From Alteromonas halophila (lineage in GTDB: Bacteria > Pseudomonadota > Gammaproteobacteria > Enterobacterales > Alteromonadaceae): a stretch of DNA of 64,000 nucleotides. Numbering within the stretch: position 1 is the stretch's first letter; every line of letters starts with the position of its first letter. The stretch covers positions 1-64,000 of the forward strand of contig NZ_BMXP01000001.1 of NCBI RefSeq assembly GCF_014651815.1. Direction: 5' to 3'. The notes below the pieces were generated by a model. That model saw nothing but the letters and a program-made list of their open reading frames with translations. It did no database searches and was not told the origin of the DNA. The translations under genes were made by a program, and so were the position numbers. Positions 27,509 to 41,738 of this stretch are shown in pieces.

Positions 27509-27537
27509 AATGTAGCGGGGCACCGGTTTCAGGTCAA
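27509..27537 (-). promoter_or_regulatory. Promoter of the leu operon
   Basis: On the minus strand, -35 TTGACC (27532-27537) and -10 TACATT (27509-27514) have exactly 17 bases between them. The first base of leuL is about 38 bases downstream of the -10 box. An A+T-rich tract (TTATATAAAATTTATC) lies farther upstream, like an UP element. Confidence 0.7.
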
Positions 27538-27660
27538 CCTTTCTTTACAAGGTCGCTTATAAGGTTTTGTTATATAAAATTTATCAGGCTGCTTATGATG
27601 TATTTACGCCGTCATACGGTGGCTAAGCGTTAGCTATCAATGTGAGACGTGTATTACGCC

Positions 27661-28308
27661 TTACAAGTAGAAATGACGCCAGTTTATGGTGGTGGACAAC
27701 AGCATTTCACGCAGTGCCAGTGCTCTGGGCAGGCTGCGGCCTTTGTGATTCCAGGTATGGCCGCAGCACGCGGCGGTCATGATCGTTTTGGTGGGCTTGA
27801 GTACCCAGCTTTCCCCCGCCATTTCTCTGATCTCAACGGGGGCGCCGGAGAAGGCGAACCAGCCATATTTGTTGATGTGCATTTGCTGCGCGTGCTTATC
27901 CACGCGGTCAACGGAGTCCAGTTCGATATGCTGACGATCCAGCTCGGTTACCCGCACCGGGACCACCAGCCCGGGCGTGGCATGCCGGTAAAACCAGTCA
28001 CTGGTTTTGGCAGCGTCGGTTTGGCTGCCAGGACACTTTGCGGCCTGTCTGGCCTGCCAGCTGGCATTATGAACATCCACACTGATAGGGCTGTCGTTAC
28101 TGGCCAGAAAGTAGGCGGCGCGCCGGATGTGATGCGACAGGCCTTTTAAGCGACGGCGTAGCAGAGCAATTTGTGAGGGACCCTGGGTGGCCAGGTAGTG
28201 GAGTTCCCGCTCATACAGCGCATTGCAAAGCTCGGCTACGTGTTTGAGTTCGCCGCTGCTGGCAAAAAAATCTGCCTGATCTGCTGAGGTGTCAGAGACG
28301 TCTGTCAT
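27661..28308 (-). CDS. Hypothetical protein between eno and leu operons
   Basis: This 215-residue protein is probably soluble, with no signal peptide or membrane helix. The N-terminal half is helical and basic ('IALLRRRLKGLSHHIRRAAYF'). The C-terminal part is beta-rich with 'TAACCGHTWNHKGR'. I do not recognise a domain. Codon use resembles its neighbours and its frame is well kept, so it is likely a real lineage-specific gene. It follows the eno terminator and may have its own promoter. Confidence 0.6.
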   Translation of the reverse strand: MTDVSDTSADQADFFASSGELKHVAELCNALYERELHYLATQGPSQIALLRRRLKGLSHHIRRAAYFLASNDSPISVDVHNASWQARQAAKCPGSQTDAAKTSDWFYRHATPGLVVPVRVTELDRQHIELDSVDRVDKHAQQMHINKYGWFAFSGAPVEIREMAGESWVLKPTKTIMTAACCGHTWNHKGRSLPRALALREMLLSTTINWRHFYL

Positions 28309-28349
28309 AAAACGGGTGTGATTGCCTGGATAGGCTTAACGTACCAGCA

Positions 28350-28378
28350 AAAAGAAGGGATAGCCATGGCTATCCCTT
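28350..28378 (-). terminator. Terminator of eno
   Basis: A perfect palindromic stem GGGATAGCC/GGCTATCCC (28357-28376) is followed on the minus strand by TTCTTTTTG. It lies about 10 bases after the eno stop codon. Confidence 0.85.
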
Positions 28379-28387
28379 TACTTCGTG

Positions 28388-29689
<1,302 letters not shown>

Positions 29690-29738
29690 TCAACATGTTG
29701 TCGGAACACCACGGGAGCGAGTGTTCCGTTTTTCTACA

Positions 29739-31478
<1,740 letters not shown>

Positions 31479-31559
31479 TCGCTTTGCCCGGTTTACCAGG
31501 AGAAAAGCCACGCTGACGGCGCAGACAGCGCCCCAGGGCCTGCCCCCGCCGCATCTTCC

Positions 31560-34124
31560 CTAGCTCTGGCTCAGTCGCTTCAGCGTATAGACAAGATCCA
31601 GGGCCTGGCGAGGGGAAAGTTCATCAGGGCTGAGCTTCTCCAGCGCTTCCAGTACCGGGTTTGGCTTGTCCGGAAAGTGCAGCTCCGACTGAGCCGGATC
31701 ATCAGCTTGTGGGGTATCAGCGGCACGCTCATCCAGGACTTTTTGCGATTCCAGCGCACGCAGCTTATGCCGCGCAGAGGCGATCACCGGCTTGGGCACG
31801 CCCGCCAGTTGCGCCACCTGCAACCCATAGCTTTTACTGGCCGCGCCGGTTTCAACGGTATGCATAAAGCGGATGGTCTCATCGTGTTCAACCGCATCCA
31901 GATGCACGTTGACCACCTGCGAGTGGGAGTCGGGCAGGGCGGTTAGCTCGAAGTAGTGGGTGGCAAACAACGTGTAGGCATTCAGTTTCTCGGCCAGATA
32001 GCTGGCACACGCCCAGGCCAGTGACAGTCCGTCATAGGTACTGGTGCCACGGCCAATTTCATCCATCAGCACCAGCGAATGAGCAGTGGCATTATGCAGA
32101 ATATTGGCGGTTTCGGTCATTTCGACCATAAAGGTAGAACGGCCGGACGCCAGGTCGTCCGACGCCCCGATGCGGGTAAAAATACGATCAACCGGGCCAA
32201 TGACGGCATCACTGGCGGGCACAAAGCTGCCAATGTGGGCAAGCAGCACAATCAGCGCCGTCTGGCGCATATAGGTCGATTTACCGCCCATATTGGGGCC
32301 GGTGATGATTAGCATGCGCTGCTCATCATTGAGCATCAGCGGGTTGGCAATAAACGGGTCACGCATTACCTGTTCCACCACCGGATGGCGGCCTTCCTGG
32401 TAACAGAGTTTGTTGTCGCCGGTGAGTTGTGGCCGATGCCAGTCGAGGGTCATGGCGCGTTCAGCAAAACAGGCCAGCACGTCCAGCTCACTGAGCGCTG
32501 CCGCCGTATCAATGAGCGGCTGAATATGTGGGGCAAGCTCATCGAACAGGGCGTCATATAATTGTTTTTCCAGGGTCAGCGCGCGGCTCTGGCTGGTTAA
32601 TACCTTATCTTCATGTTCTTTGAGTTCCGGGGTGATAAAACGCTCGGTATTTTTCAGGGTCTGGCGGCGGATATAGTCGGCCGGTGCATTGGCACTGGCA
32701 GCCCGGCTGATTTCGATAAAGAAGCCATGCACCTTGTTGTACCCTACTTTTAGCGTGCTTATCCCGGTGCGCTCGCGCTCACGCACTTCCAGCGCATCGA
32801 GGTAATCGGTGGCGCCCTGCGACAGGGCTCGCAGTTCATCAAGCTCCGCGTTATATTCAGGGGCAATCACGCCGCCATCGCGGATCACTACCGGCGGATT
32901 ATCGATGATTGCACGGTTGAGCAGTGCACTGACGTCGTCATAGCGACCAACTTTCTGAGCAAGCGAAGTAAGCAGCGGTGCGTCATAATCACTCAAGCTC
33001 GCATGCACATCATCCAGTCGGTTTAATGCATTACGCAGTCTTGCAAAATCCCGCGGACGTGCCGAACGCAGGGCCAGACGCGCCATAATACGCTCAATGT
33101 CACCAATGGCCTTTAATTCTTCGCGCAGTGCATCCGGCGGCAGCGCGATCATCGCGGACACCACATCATGACGCTGTGTCAGCGTGTGCCGGTCGGTCAC
33201 AGGCGCATGAATAAAGCGCTGCAGCAGACGGCTGCCCATGGCGGTGCAGGTGGTATCCATGACACTGAACAGGGTATTGTCCTGGCTGCCGGAGAGGCTG
33301 TGAGTCAGTTCCAGGTTACGGCGGGTGGCAGCGTCGAGTTGTACGAACGCCGACTGCTGCTCCTGCTGGATCTGGCGGATATGAGGCAGGGCAGTGCGCT
33401 GCGTGTCTTTCACGTACTGCAGAACACAGCCAGCGGCGCCCAGCGCTTTACTTAAATCGTCGACACCAAAGCCGGACAGTTCGCGGGTCTGAAACTGCTC
33501 ATTAAGCTGTGAGATTGCCGTATCCGTTTCAAACTCCCAGTCAGGGCGGCGGCGCAGACCACGGCGCTGTTCAATCAGTGGCAGACTTTCAAAGCCTTCC
33601 GGATAGAGCAGCTCAGCCGGGTTGACACGCTGCAGCTCTGCCAGCAATTGTTCGTCACTGTCCAGTTCGCTGACCACAAAGCGGCCGCTGGCGACATCCA
33701 GTGTAGCAAGGCCGTATTGCAGGCTGTGGCCACAGACGGCGGCCAGAATATTGTCGCGGCGCTCTTCCAGTAGCGCTTCGTCGGTAACAGTACCGGGTGT
33801 GACAATGCGCTGCACTTTACGCTCTACCGGGCCTTTGCTGGTGGCCGGATCGCCTACCTGCTCGCAAATGGCTACCGATTCACCCATTTTCACCAGTCGC
33901 GCCAGATAGCTTTCTACCGCGTGGTATGGCACCCCGGCCATGGGAATAGGATCACCGCCCGATTTTCCTCGTGCGGTTAATGAAATATCCAGCAATGACG
34001 CTGCACGCCGGGCATCGTCATAAAACAGTTCATAAAAATCACCCATGCGGTAAAACAGCAGGATAGTCGGGTGCTGCGCCTTAATTTCAAGATACTGGCG
34101 CATCATCGGGGTGTGTGATTCCAA
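31560..34124 (-). CDS. mutS: DNA mismatch repair protein MutS
   Basis: This 854-residue mismatch-recognition ATPase has the N-terminal mismatch-binding Phe-x-Glu ('[15 protein letters not shown]'), the connector/lever/clamp domains, and ATPase motifs '[18 protein letters not shown]' (Walker A), '[12 protein letters not shown]' and '[16 protein letters not shown]'. The C-terminal tail ends in the '[11 protein letters not shown]' tetramerisation helix. The best start is TTG 34124 with GAGG upstream; ATG codons at 34106 and 34103 are alternatives. It is divergent from pncC-recA. Confidence 0.97.
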   Translation of the reverse strand: MESHTPMMRQYLEIKAQHPTILLFYRMGDFYELFYDDARRAASLLDISLTARGKSGGDPIPMAGVPYHAVESYLARLVKMGESVAICEQVGDPATSKGPVERKVQRIVTPGTVTDEALLEERRDNILAAVCGHSLQYGLATLDVASGRFVVSELDSDEQLLAELQRVNPAELLYPEGFESLPLIEQRRGLRRRPDWEFETDTAISQLNEQFQTRELSGFGVDDLSKALGAAGCVLQYVKDTQRTALPHIRQIQQEQQSAFVQLDAATRRNLELTHSLSGSQDNTLFSVMDTTCTAMGSRLLQRFIHAPVTDRHTLTQRHDVVSAMIALPPDALREELKAIGDIERIMARLALRSARPRDFARLRNALNRLDDVHASLSDYDAPLLTSLAQKVGRYDDVSALLNRAIIDNPPVVIRDGGVIAPEYNAELDELRALSQGATDYLDALEVRERERTGISTLKVGYNKVHGFFIEISRAASANAPADYIRRQTLKNTERFITPELKEHEDKVLTSQSRALTLEKQLYDALFDELAPHIQPLIDTAAALSELDVLACFAERAMTLDWHRPQLTGDNKLCYQEGRHPVVEQVMRDPFIANPLMLNDEQRMLIITGPNMGGKSTYMRQTALIVLLAHIGSFVPASDAVIGPVDRIFTRIGASDDLASGRSTFMVEMTETANILHNATAHSLVLMDEIGRGTSTYDGLSLAWACASYLAEKLNAYTLFATHYFELTALPDSHSQVVNVHLDAVEHDETIRFMHTVETGAASKSYGLQVAQLAGVPKPVIASARHKLRALESQKVLDERAADTPQADDPAQSELHFPDKPNPVLEALEKLSPDELSPRQALDLVYTLKRLSQS

Positions 34125-34250
34125 GCCGGCCTCGTGTTGTGCTGTAGCGATAATTTAAAGCGCTAAGTGTACCATTGCCGGGTCGGAAAAAAACAAGGCT
34201 GTGGTACACTTCTGTGTAGTTTACTCATTTTTTTAAGGCCGCTGACCGCG

Positions 34251-34757
34251 ATGGAAAACCGCTTTGCAATCAACCCGCAAGACATTGCTACTCTGGGCGA
34301 CAAGCTGCGTGCCCGGGGCTGGAACGTATCCTGCGCCGAGTCCTGTACTGGCGGAGGCCTGGCCTATTATTTCACGCAGGTTGCCGGCAGCTCCGACTGG
34401 TTTTCGCAGTCATGGGTCACTTACTCCAACGCCGCCAAACAGTCGGCACTGGGCGTCACGGCGGAAACATTGCAGCAACACGGTGCGGTTTCCCGCGAAA
34501 CCGTGCGCGAAATGGCCAACGGTGTACAGCGCAACACTGGTGCTGAAGTGGCGGTGTCGGTGAGTGGTGTGGCCGGTCCCGGCGGCGGTAGCGCGGAAAA
34601 GCCGGTGGGCACGGTCTGGTTTGGCTTTTTAATCGACGGCCACGCCGAACAAATCCATATGCAGTTCGACGGCGATCGTCAGTCTGTGCGCGAACAGGCG
34701 ATTGGCTTTGTGATAGCGCATTTGAATAATCAGATTGAAACGTTGCCTCAAGAGTAA
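34251..34757 (+). CDS. pncC: Nicotinamide-nucleotide amidase (CinA C-terminal domain)
   Basis: This 168-residue PncC/CinA-C protein has 'VSCAESCTGGGLAYYFT' (catalytic Ser/Thr region), 'VTYSNAAKQSALGV', 'VAVSVSGVAGPGGGSAEKPVGTVWFG' and a final helix. It recycles nicotinamide mononucleotide by deamidation. ATG 34251 is supported by TAAGGC about 11 bases upstream and by the family start. The gene sits directly before recA, as in many gammaproteobacteria. Confidence 0.93.
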   Translation: MENRFAINPQDIATLGDKLRARGWNVSCAESCTGGGLAYYFTQVAGSSDWFSQSWVTYSNAAKQSALGVTAETLQQHGAVSRETVREMANGVQRNTGAEVAVSVSGVAGPGGGSAEKPVGTVWFGFLIDGHAEQIHMQFDGDRQSVREQAIGFVIAHLNNQIETLPQE

Positions 34758-34774
34758 AAAAGCAGAAATCTGGC

Positions 34775-34802
34775 TTGAAACTGTATGCTTGTACAGTATA
34801 GA
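34775..34802 (+). promoter_or_regulatory. recA promoter with LexA (SOS) box
   Basis: -35 TTGAAA (34775-34780) and -10 TATAGA (34797-34802) flank a perfect LexA half-site pair CTGT-N8-ACAG (34781-34796). The box fills the 16-base spacer exactly. This is the classical LexA-repressed recA promoter, and it is intact even though the coding region is broken. Confidence 0.92.
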
Positions 34803-34866
34803 ATGCGGTCATTCGTTGGTACCATGCCAACCCAGTTTATAACCGCAACTCCCAGAGGATAGTTAC

Positions 34867-35834
<968 letters not shown>

Positions 35835-35853
35835 CCGTCTCGCAAACGTACTC

Positions 35854-35884
35854 AAAAATGCCCGCCTTGCGCGGGCATTTTTTT
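35854..35884 (+). terminator. Terminator of recA
   Basis: The stem AAAATGCCCGC/GCGGGCATTTT has a 5-base loop and ends in a T-run, about 20 bases after the recA stop codon. Confidence 0.9.
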
Positions 35885-36023
35885 AGCAGTGTCTCACCTT
35901 ACATACTGCACTTGTTATCAGGTGCATTGCCGGCCAGCCGGGCTAGTGCCTTCTAACCAATAATAAATTAGTTTCTAACCGCTACCTGCTAAACCTGCAA
36001 GTGCGCCTGATATCATTATGTGA

Positions 36024-37043
36024 TTACTTCGGATACCCGTTCGGGTTATTCGACTGCCAGTGCCAGGTGTCTGCACACATGGCCTGTAATCCTTTGTCGG
36101 CATGCCAGTTTAACTCTGTGGCGGCCAGTGTCGGGTCGGCATAGCAGGCCGCAATGTCACCGGCACGGCGCGGGGCAATGGTGTAAGGAATGTCTTTTCC
36201 GGAGGCGTCACTAAACGCCTTAACCATGTCCAGGACGGAATAGCCGGTGCCAGTACCGAGGTTATAAACGTCATAGCCCATATTCAGTGACAGGCGATCC
36301 AGTGCTTTAAGGTGGCCATTGGCCAAATCTTCAACGTGAATATAGTCGCGCACGCCGGTACCGTCGGTTGTATCATAGTCATCACCAAACACGCTGAGCT
36401 TTTCCAGTTTGCCAGTGGCGACCTGTGAAATGAAGGGCATCAGGTTGTTGGGAATACCATTGGGATCTTCACCTATCTGACCGGAAGCGTGTGCGCCGAC
36501 GGGATTAAAATAACGCAGTACGACAATATTCCAGCTGTCATCCGAATTGTACAAATCGCTGAGCACATGCTCGACCATAAGCTTTGACATGCCATACGGA
36601 TTGGTCGGTTGGCCGGTCTGCATGTCTTCGCTGAGCGGTAGTTTTTCCGGATCGCCATAGACGGTAGCAGAAGAGCTGAATACCAGATTTTTGACCTGGT
36701 GCTTGCGCATAGCCTTACACAGAGTCAGCGTGCCGAAGACATTATTTTCATAGTATTCCAGAGGCTTTTCTACCGATTCGCCTACTGCCTTGAGGCCGGC
36801 AAAATGGATCACCGCATGAATGGGTTGCTGGCTGAATATATCATCAAGCACCGCGGTATCGCGGATATCACCCTGCACAAAGGTGACAGATTTGCCGGTG
36901 ATGCTTTCAACCCGCCTCAACGATTCCGGACTGGAATTTGAAAGATTATCCAGAACAACGACATGGTAGTCTTCTTCCAGCAGTTGCAATACGGTATGGC
37001 TGCCGATGTAACCGGCTCCTCCGGTAACTAAAACAGTTCTCAT
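36024..37043 (-). CDS. galE: UDP-glucose 4-epimerase
   Basis: This 339-residue SDR epimerase has the Rossmann motif '[11 protein letters not shown]' at the start, catalytic Ser and Tyr-x3-Lys ('FSSSATVYG' and '[11 protein letters not shown]'), '[12 protein letters not shown]' and '[14 protein letters not shown]'. It interconverts UDP-glucose and UDP-galactose and could feed the polysaccharide cluster 3 kb away. Its ATG overlaps the stop of the upstream membrane-protein gene (ATGA). Confidence 0.95.
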   Translation of the reverse strand: MRTVLVTGGAGYIGSHTVLQLLEEDYHVVVLDNLSNSSPESLRRVESITGKSVTFVQGDIRDTAVLDDIFSQQPIHAVIHFAGLKAVGESVEKPLEYYENNVFGTLTLCKAMRKHQVKNLVFSSSATVYGDPEKLPLSEDMQTGQPTNPYGMSKLMVEHVLSDLYNSDDSWNIVVLRYFNPVGAHASGQIGEDPNGIPNNLMPFISQVATGKLEKLSVFGDDYDTTDGTGVRDYIHVEDLANGHLKALDRLSLNMGYDVYNLGTGTGYSVLDMVKAFSDASGKDIPYTIAPRRAGDIAACYADPTLAATELNWHADKGLQAMCADTWHWQSNNPNGYPK

Positions 37044-37342
37044 GCTTGCTCCTTGTCGTCATTGTCTGGCAGATATTTCGCGCTGATGGAATACTGTAAC
37101 GGCTTTACCAGAAGCGGGTAAAGTAAAAATACCAGCAATGCCCACAGTAATGAGGTCCAGTCGGTAGCGGTACGCAAAATGAGCGCAAATACCGGCACAA
37201 TCACCAGCAGCTTGAGAATATTCAGTAAGGTCTTTTCCGGAATAGACATTTGCCTGGCAGCCTGATCCAGCCGGGTCATCCGCTCTTTCAGGGTAAGGCC
37301 TTTGAGCGCCGGAATGTCGCGAGGAAACAAATAGAAGTTCAT
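37040..37342 (-). CDS. Small membrane protein coupled to galE
   Basis: This 100-residue protein has a polar N-terminus ('[22 protein letters not shown]'), two hydrophobic helices (about 42-60 and 64-82) and a charged tail. I do not recognise the family with certainty. It overlaps galE by 4 bases, so the two are co-translated; a role linked to galE is possible but not shown. A terminator upstream separates it from the peptide transporter. Confidence 0.7.
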   Translation of the reverse strand: MNFYLFPRDIPALKGLTLKERMTRLDQAARQMSIPEKTLLNILKLLVIVPVFALILRTATDWTSLLWALLVFLLYPLLVKPLQYSISAKYLPDNDDKEQA

Positions 37343-37353
37343 GGTAGTCCTAG

Positions 37354-37383
37354 ATAAAAAATAACCGCCTGACGGCGGTTATT
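37354..37383 (-). terminator. Terminator of the peptide transporter gene
   Basis: On the minus strand, AATAACCGCC-GTCA-GGCGGTTATT is followed by TTTTATC, about 40 bases after the transporter stop codon and just before the small membrane protein gene. Confidence 0.88.
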
Positions 37384-37421
37384 GTAGGGGATTGTCAGGC
37401 CGGTGCAAACCGGCCATTAAA

Positions 37422-38948
37422 CTAACCTTGCTGAGACACCGGATGTGGCTCTGCATTGTGATCTTTCTCTGCCAGTTTTTCCCAGTAGCGGGTTTTCAGA
37501 GACAGCAGTAGTACCACAATACCGACCGCAATACTGAACAGGCTGATTTGCAGGTACAGGTTCGGCATTTCATCCAGACGGCTTGGGTCGAAGCTGCCTG
37601 CCAGCAGGCCCGCAATGACGTTACCGATAGAGTAGGTCAGTACGAAGACCCCCATCATCTGACCGGCAAAGCGTTTTGGCGACAATTTGCTGACCGCACT
37701 TAATGCAACCGGGCTTAAGCAAAGCTCACCCACGGTATGCAGGAAGTAAGTCATGACCAGCCAGTAAGGGGCGACTTTCAGTCCGCTGGCAGCGATCTGC
37801 GCGGCGAAGAACATCACGATAAAGCCTGAAGCCATGATGATAAGACCAACGGCACACTTGGCACCGTAAGACGGGTCCAGCATGCGTTTACCCAGATTCA
37901 CCCACAGTGCCGCAAAAAACGGTGACAGCAGAATTATGAAGATAGAGTTTGCCGACTGGAACCAGGCTGGGGGGATCTCCATACCGTTGACGATGCGATC
38001 GGTATAATCACGGGCAAACAGGTTCAGAGACGACCCGGCCTGTTCAAAGCCGGCCCAGAAGCAGGCTGACGCAATACAAATAAGCAACAGGGCACCCATG
38101 CGTTTTTTCTCGGCTGAATTCAAGTTACCGAGGAAGAAAATTGCGCTAAAGTAAATCACAAACGTTGCGGTGAAGGCCATGGCGACATACGCAGCTAATG
38201 CAACAGCATCAATCACTAGGTAGCCCATGGAGGTCAGTGCGGTGACAGTGGCGAGCGCACCTAACAGTAAACCAATGATGGTCCAGCTGCGCTTTCTGGC
38301 TTTGGGGCTCATATTGGTCGAGGGTTCGGCGGATGCGCCGTTAAGACGTGGCTGGGTCGCCCGGTACTGTACCAGGCCGATAAACATACCGACCGCTGCG
38401 GCACCGAATGCCCAGTGGTAACCCATATTGGGCGCCAGCCAGCCACACACGCCGTAGCCAATCAGCGAGCCAATGTTGATGCCCATGTAGTAAAGGGTAT
38501 AACCACCGTCGCGGCGGCTGTCTTCTTCTTCATACAGCTGACCAACCATGGCACTGATGTTTGGCTTAAGCAGACCTGTACCCAGTACGACCAGAATAAG
38601 ACCGATGAAAAATGTGCTGTGTGAGGGAATAGCCAGAACAATATGGCCGCACATAATGATAATACCGCCATACCAGACTGCGCGCTGGCCGCCGAGCAGG
38701 CGGTCAGCAATCCAGCCGCCGGGCAGACCCATGAAATAGACCGCACCGGTATACAGACCGTAAATAGCGGTTGCCGAAGCGACGGTGAAAGCCAGGCCTT
38801 CCTGCTGCAGACTGGCTGTCATGAACAATACCAGCAGCGCACGCATGCCGTAATAGCTCATGCGTTCCCACATTTCCGTGAAAAACAGCGTTTGCAGGCC
38901 TCCTGGATGGCCGAAGAAACTTGTGTCGTTAGATGCTTTAGTATTCAC
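37422..38948 (-). CDS. POT-family proton-dependent peptide transporter
   Basis: This 508-residue protein with about 14 membrane helices belongs to the POT/PTR (MFS) family. The signature ExxER motif is present in 'FFTEMWERMSYYGMRALLVLFM', along with 'GGWIADRLLGGQ' and 'YTLYYMGINIGSLIGYGVCGWL'. It imports di- and tripeptides with protons. Which Dtp paralogue it matches cannot be decided by eye. Confidence 0.92.
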   Translation of the reverse strand: MNTKASNDTSFFGHPGGLQTLFFTEMWERMSYYGMRALLVLFMTASLQQEGLAFTVASATAIYGLYTGAVYFMGLPGGWIADRLLGGQRAVWYGGIIIMCGHIVLAIPSHSTFFIGLILVVLGTGLLKPNISAMVGQLYEEEDSRRDGGYTLYYMGINIGSLIGYGVCGWLAPNMGYHWAFGAAAVGMFIGLVQYRATQPRLNGASAEPSTNMSPKARKRSWTIIGLLLGALATVTALTSMGYLVIDAVALAAYVAMAFTATFVIYFSAIFFLGNLNSAEKKRMGALLLICIASACFWAGFEQAGSSLNLFARDYTDRIVNGMEIPPAWFQSANSIFIILLSPFFAALWVNLGKRMLDPSYGAKCAVGLIIMASGFIVMFFAAQIAASGLKVAPYWLVMTYFLHTVGELCLSPVALSAVSKLSPKRFAGQMMGVFVLTYSIGNVIAGLLAGSFDPSRLDEMPNLYLQISLFSIAVGIVVLLLSLKTRYWEKLAEKDHNAEPHPVSQQG

Positions 38949-39162
38949 AATGAGATTCCGTAGATTTGATTGAATATCGAAGCGTTTAGGCGTGGTTGCC
39001 GCGCTTTCTTATTTACTATCCCAGTTTTATGGAATTGCGTTATGGACACGACTTTATACTAGAGGATGGTGCGCGACACAAGCTGAGTAACACTGTATTA
39101 ACCTTATTTCCGGGCAGATGCGCCGCATTCTGTTGCATCTGCCGGATATTTGTTCCAACCAC

Positions 39163-40281
39163 TTACAGCTCGCGGATAGTGGCAACGACAATCCGTGCGA
39201 TGCCGTAAAACAACAGCAGGATCACACCAAACAACGCGAGGTTGTAAATTATCTCTGGGTATTGATTGTCCTCCGGCAAAGTCGGACGCTCCACAGTCAC
39301 CAGATGCTGAAGTTTTTCATACGTTTCTACCCGGGTATTTTCCAGAGAGACCAGTGACGCAGAGTAGGCTTGAATAGCCAGTTCCAGCTCAACTTTCATA
39401 TTGCTGTATTGTGCCATGAGCTCGCTCACTGACAGATCTCCGGCTCGGCCGTCTTTGTCGCTGAGTTTTTGTTTTTGCTCCTGGATCTGGCGCTGAATCG
39501 CACTGATTTGCCGTTTGATATTCTGCATCTCAGGCGCGTTACCCGACATCATAGTACTTAGTGTATTAAGCTCAGCTTTTTTCTGGGCCAGGGTGGCTTC
39601 CAGGGAAAAGGCAATTTGCTGAAATGCCGCGCCTTCAGCCATCGGATCCAGCACATTGTATTTAGCCTGAAACTGCAACAGCTCTGTTTTCGTCGCCTGT
39701 AACTTTTCCTCGACAATCTGATGCTCCTGCCTGGCAAAGGTCAGCTTAGACTTGGCAAGGTCATTATTAATCTCATTAATAAACGCTTCTGCGCGCGACA
39801 CCATAGCCTGATTGATTTTCTGTGCATACTCCGGCGTGAAACCACGGGTTTTTACAGTGATCACCGATGACGTAGAATCGACCGTGACGTCAATGTGCGA
39901 CAAGTAATACTGTAAAAAGTCCTCTTTTGTTGCAAACGGTGACAGGGCACTGAACAGGTCTGCCTCATCAGAGCGGTAGTGTTCACGTAAATTCAGTTCC
40001 TGATCAAGGTAGGTAAGCATATCGGACGACAGCATAAAGGCTTCAACCAAATCACTGTCATTACTAAGACCGGATGAGGCGACACTGGATAACATCAGTG
40101 CAGACGGGTCAAAGCTGCTGGTGCCATCACTGGATTTTACGATTAGCTGGCTTTGACTCTCATACTGCGGCGCAGCCATCAGTACCAGATAAAGGGCATA
40201 GATCAGCCAGGGCAGGACGAGTAACAGCTTCTGCCGCCGAAGAATAAATGCTTTGATGGTATTCAGGTTTTTTTCCACCAT
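39163..40281 (-). CDS. kpsE: Capsule polysaccharide export inner-membrane protein (KpsE/BexC/CtrB)
   Basis: This 372-residue polysaccharide co-polymerase-like protein has a transmembrane helix at each end (about 18-35 and 345-367) and a large periplasmic coiled-coil region between (about 150-300). The pattern matches KpsE/BexC/CtrB, which bridge the KpsMT ABC exporter to the outer-membrane KpsD channel. It is the last gene of the block, 18 bases after kpsT. Confidence 0.87.
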   Translation of the reverse strand: MVEKNLNTIKAFILRRQKLLLVLPWLIYALYLVLMAAPQYESQSQLIVKSSDGTSSFDPSALMLSSVASSGLSNDSDLVEAFMLSSDMLTYLDQELNLREHYRSDEADLFSALSPFATKEDFLQYYLSHIDVTVDSTSSVITVKTRGFTPEYAQKINQAMVSRAEAFINEINNDLAKSKLTFARQEHQIVEEKLQATKTELLQFQAKYNVLDPMAEGAAFQQIAFSLEATLAQKKAELNTLSTMMSGNAPEMQNIKRQISAIQRQIQEQKQKLSDKDGRAGDLSVSELMAQYSNMKVELELAIQAYSASLVSLENTRVETYEKLQHLVTVERPTLPEDNQYPEIIYNLALFGVILLLFYGIARIVVATIREL

Positions 40282-40299
40282 TTCTTACCTTTTATTTCT

Positions 40300-40956
40300 T
40301 TAGGTTGCGCCCTGGGTATAGGCCTCAATGCCCTCTTCCAGGTCTGAGTAATAGGTTAATTCGCCGTCCTCAATAATCACTGCGGAGGTACAGAATTCGC
40401 GAATTTGATCAAGTTCATGACTGACCATGATAACGCCCGCCGTTTGACTTTTCTCTTTTAGCGCCGCTCTGGCCTTTTTACGAAACATGGGGTCCCCGAC
40501 GGATGTCGCTTCATCGATCAGGTAGATATCAAAGTCAATGTTCATGCAGCAGGCAAATACCAGCTTAGCGCGCATGCCTGATGAGTAATTTTTCACTGGC
40601 AGGTCAAAATGTTTACCGATCTCGGCGAACTCCCTGACTCTGGTTTCATAGTTTGTCAACGAGCGCACGTTATTGATTCTTCCAATAAACCGGGTATTTT
40701 CCCGACCGGTCATCTGCGGATGGATGCCAGTTTGCAGGGCCACCGGCCATGACATGGCTTTGTTGGTCAGGATTTGTCCCCGATCCGGATATTCGCTTTT
40801 TGCCAGCATCCGAAACAGCGTTGATTTACCGGCCCCGTTTTTACCCAGAATGGCCACATTATTTTCAGTAGGAAAGTTAAAATTCAGCCCCCGGAAAATA
40901 TACTGCGGGCCTAACTGACTAGAGTAGCTTTTGGTTAGGTTTACCAGTTTGATCAT
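40300..40956 (-). CDS. kpsT: Polysaccharide ABC exporter ATPase (KpsT family)
   Basis: This 218-residue ATPase has Walker A 'GKNGAGKST' (38-46), signature 'YSSGMRAKLVFA' and Walker B 'DIYLIDEATSVGD'. The short form with 'GIHPQMTGRENTRFIGRI' is typical of KpsT/CtrD/BexA capsule exporters. It powers KpsM, whose stop codon it overlaps by 4 bases. Confidence 0.92.
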   Translation of the reverse strand: MIKLVNLTKSYSSQLGPQYIFRGLNFNFPTENNVAILGKNGAGKSTLFRMLAKSEYPDRGQILTNKAMSWPVALQTGIHPQMTGRENTRFIGRINNVRSLTNYETRVREFAEIGKHFDLPVKNYSSGMRAKLVFACCMNIDFDIYLIDEATSVGDPMFRKKARAALKEKSQTAGVIMVSHELDQIREFCTSAVIIEDGELTYYSDLEEGIEAYTQGAT

Positions 40957-41732
40957 CGTGACAGCACCCGTTTCCAGGTAATGTGATAAAGCGCCAGTGA
41001 GAAAAATGTGAGCACCACGGTTAATTCCAGCACATATGACAGGCTTACGCCCCGGCTACCGTACGATTCAAAACAGGCGTACCGGGCCAGTTCGATAAAA
41101 TGCACCAGCGGGTTCCAGGTCAGCAGGTACCAGTATTCTTCAGGGATATCCTGGAGCGAATAAAATACGCAGGAAATAAACATCAGGGGGCGCAGCAGCA
41201 TGGCTTTAATTTTGTCGATCTCCGGCACAAACGCTGCTGCGATAGCGAATATCAGGCCAAGGGCAACCGACATGACCCATAACAATGCAAAGAGGCTCAG
41301 TAGTAACAGGGGATCATTTACTTCAAAGGACTCGCCCATCAGATACAATGCAATGGCCAGCAACACAATCACCACCGATTTAATACACAACTCCAGAAAG
41401 CCCGACGTGATGACGGCTGCCATGGGTTGCACCTGCCGAAACGCATATAGCGGCTTATTCCTTTTGATTGAGACAGAAACGTCCTGCAGGCAGCCGGTCA
41501 TGGTACGTAGCCCGACCAGTCCAATCATCATAAAGATAAACAATGGAATGGAGTGGACCATGTCGCCACTGATGATCCCGCGCAGAAACGAGAGTACAAA
41601 AATAAACAGGAAGGGTTCGAAGAACGCCCATGACAGGCCAAACTTGTCGTTAAACTTACTTTGTAACTCACGCAGGAAAAGCGCGAATATCACGCTTCTC
41701 CATGCATAAAGTTGCTGTTTAACCGTTACCAT
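40953..41732 (-). CDS. kpsM: Polysaccharide ABC exporter permease (KpsM family)
   Basis: This 259-residue ABC-2 permease has six predicted membrane helices and 'FALFLRELQSKFNDKFGLSWAFFEP' at the N-terminus, characteristic of KpsM/BexB/CtrC. It forms the membrane channel of the KpsMT exporter. It lies 6 bases after kpsD. Confidence 0.92.
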   Translation of the reverse strand: MVTVKQQLYAWRSVIFALFLRELQSKFNDKFGLSWAFFEPFLFIFVLSFLRGIISGDMVHSIPLFIFMMIGLVGLRTMTGCLQDVSVSIKRNKPLYAFRQVQPMAAVITSGFLELCIKSVVIVLLAIALYLMGESFEVNDPLLLLSLFALLWVMSVALGLIFAIAAAFVPEIDKIKAMLLRPLMFISCVFYSLQDIPEEYWYLLTWNPLVHFIELARYACFESYGSRGVSLSYVLELTVVLTFFSLALYHITWKRVLSR

Positions 41733-41738
41733 AATGGG

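Noticed and set aside
34167-34250. Upstream extension of the pncC frame
   Set aside because: It covers the intergenic region shared with mutS and has no homology-like character; ATG 34251 has a ribosome-binding site and the family start.
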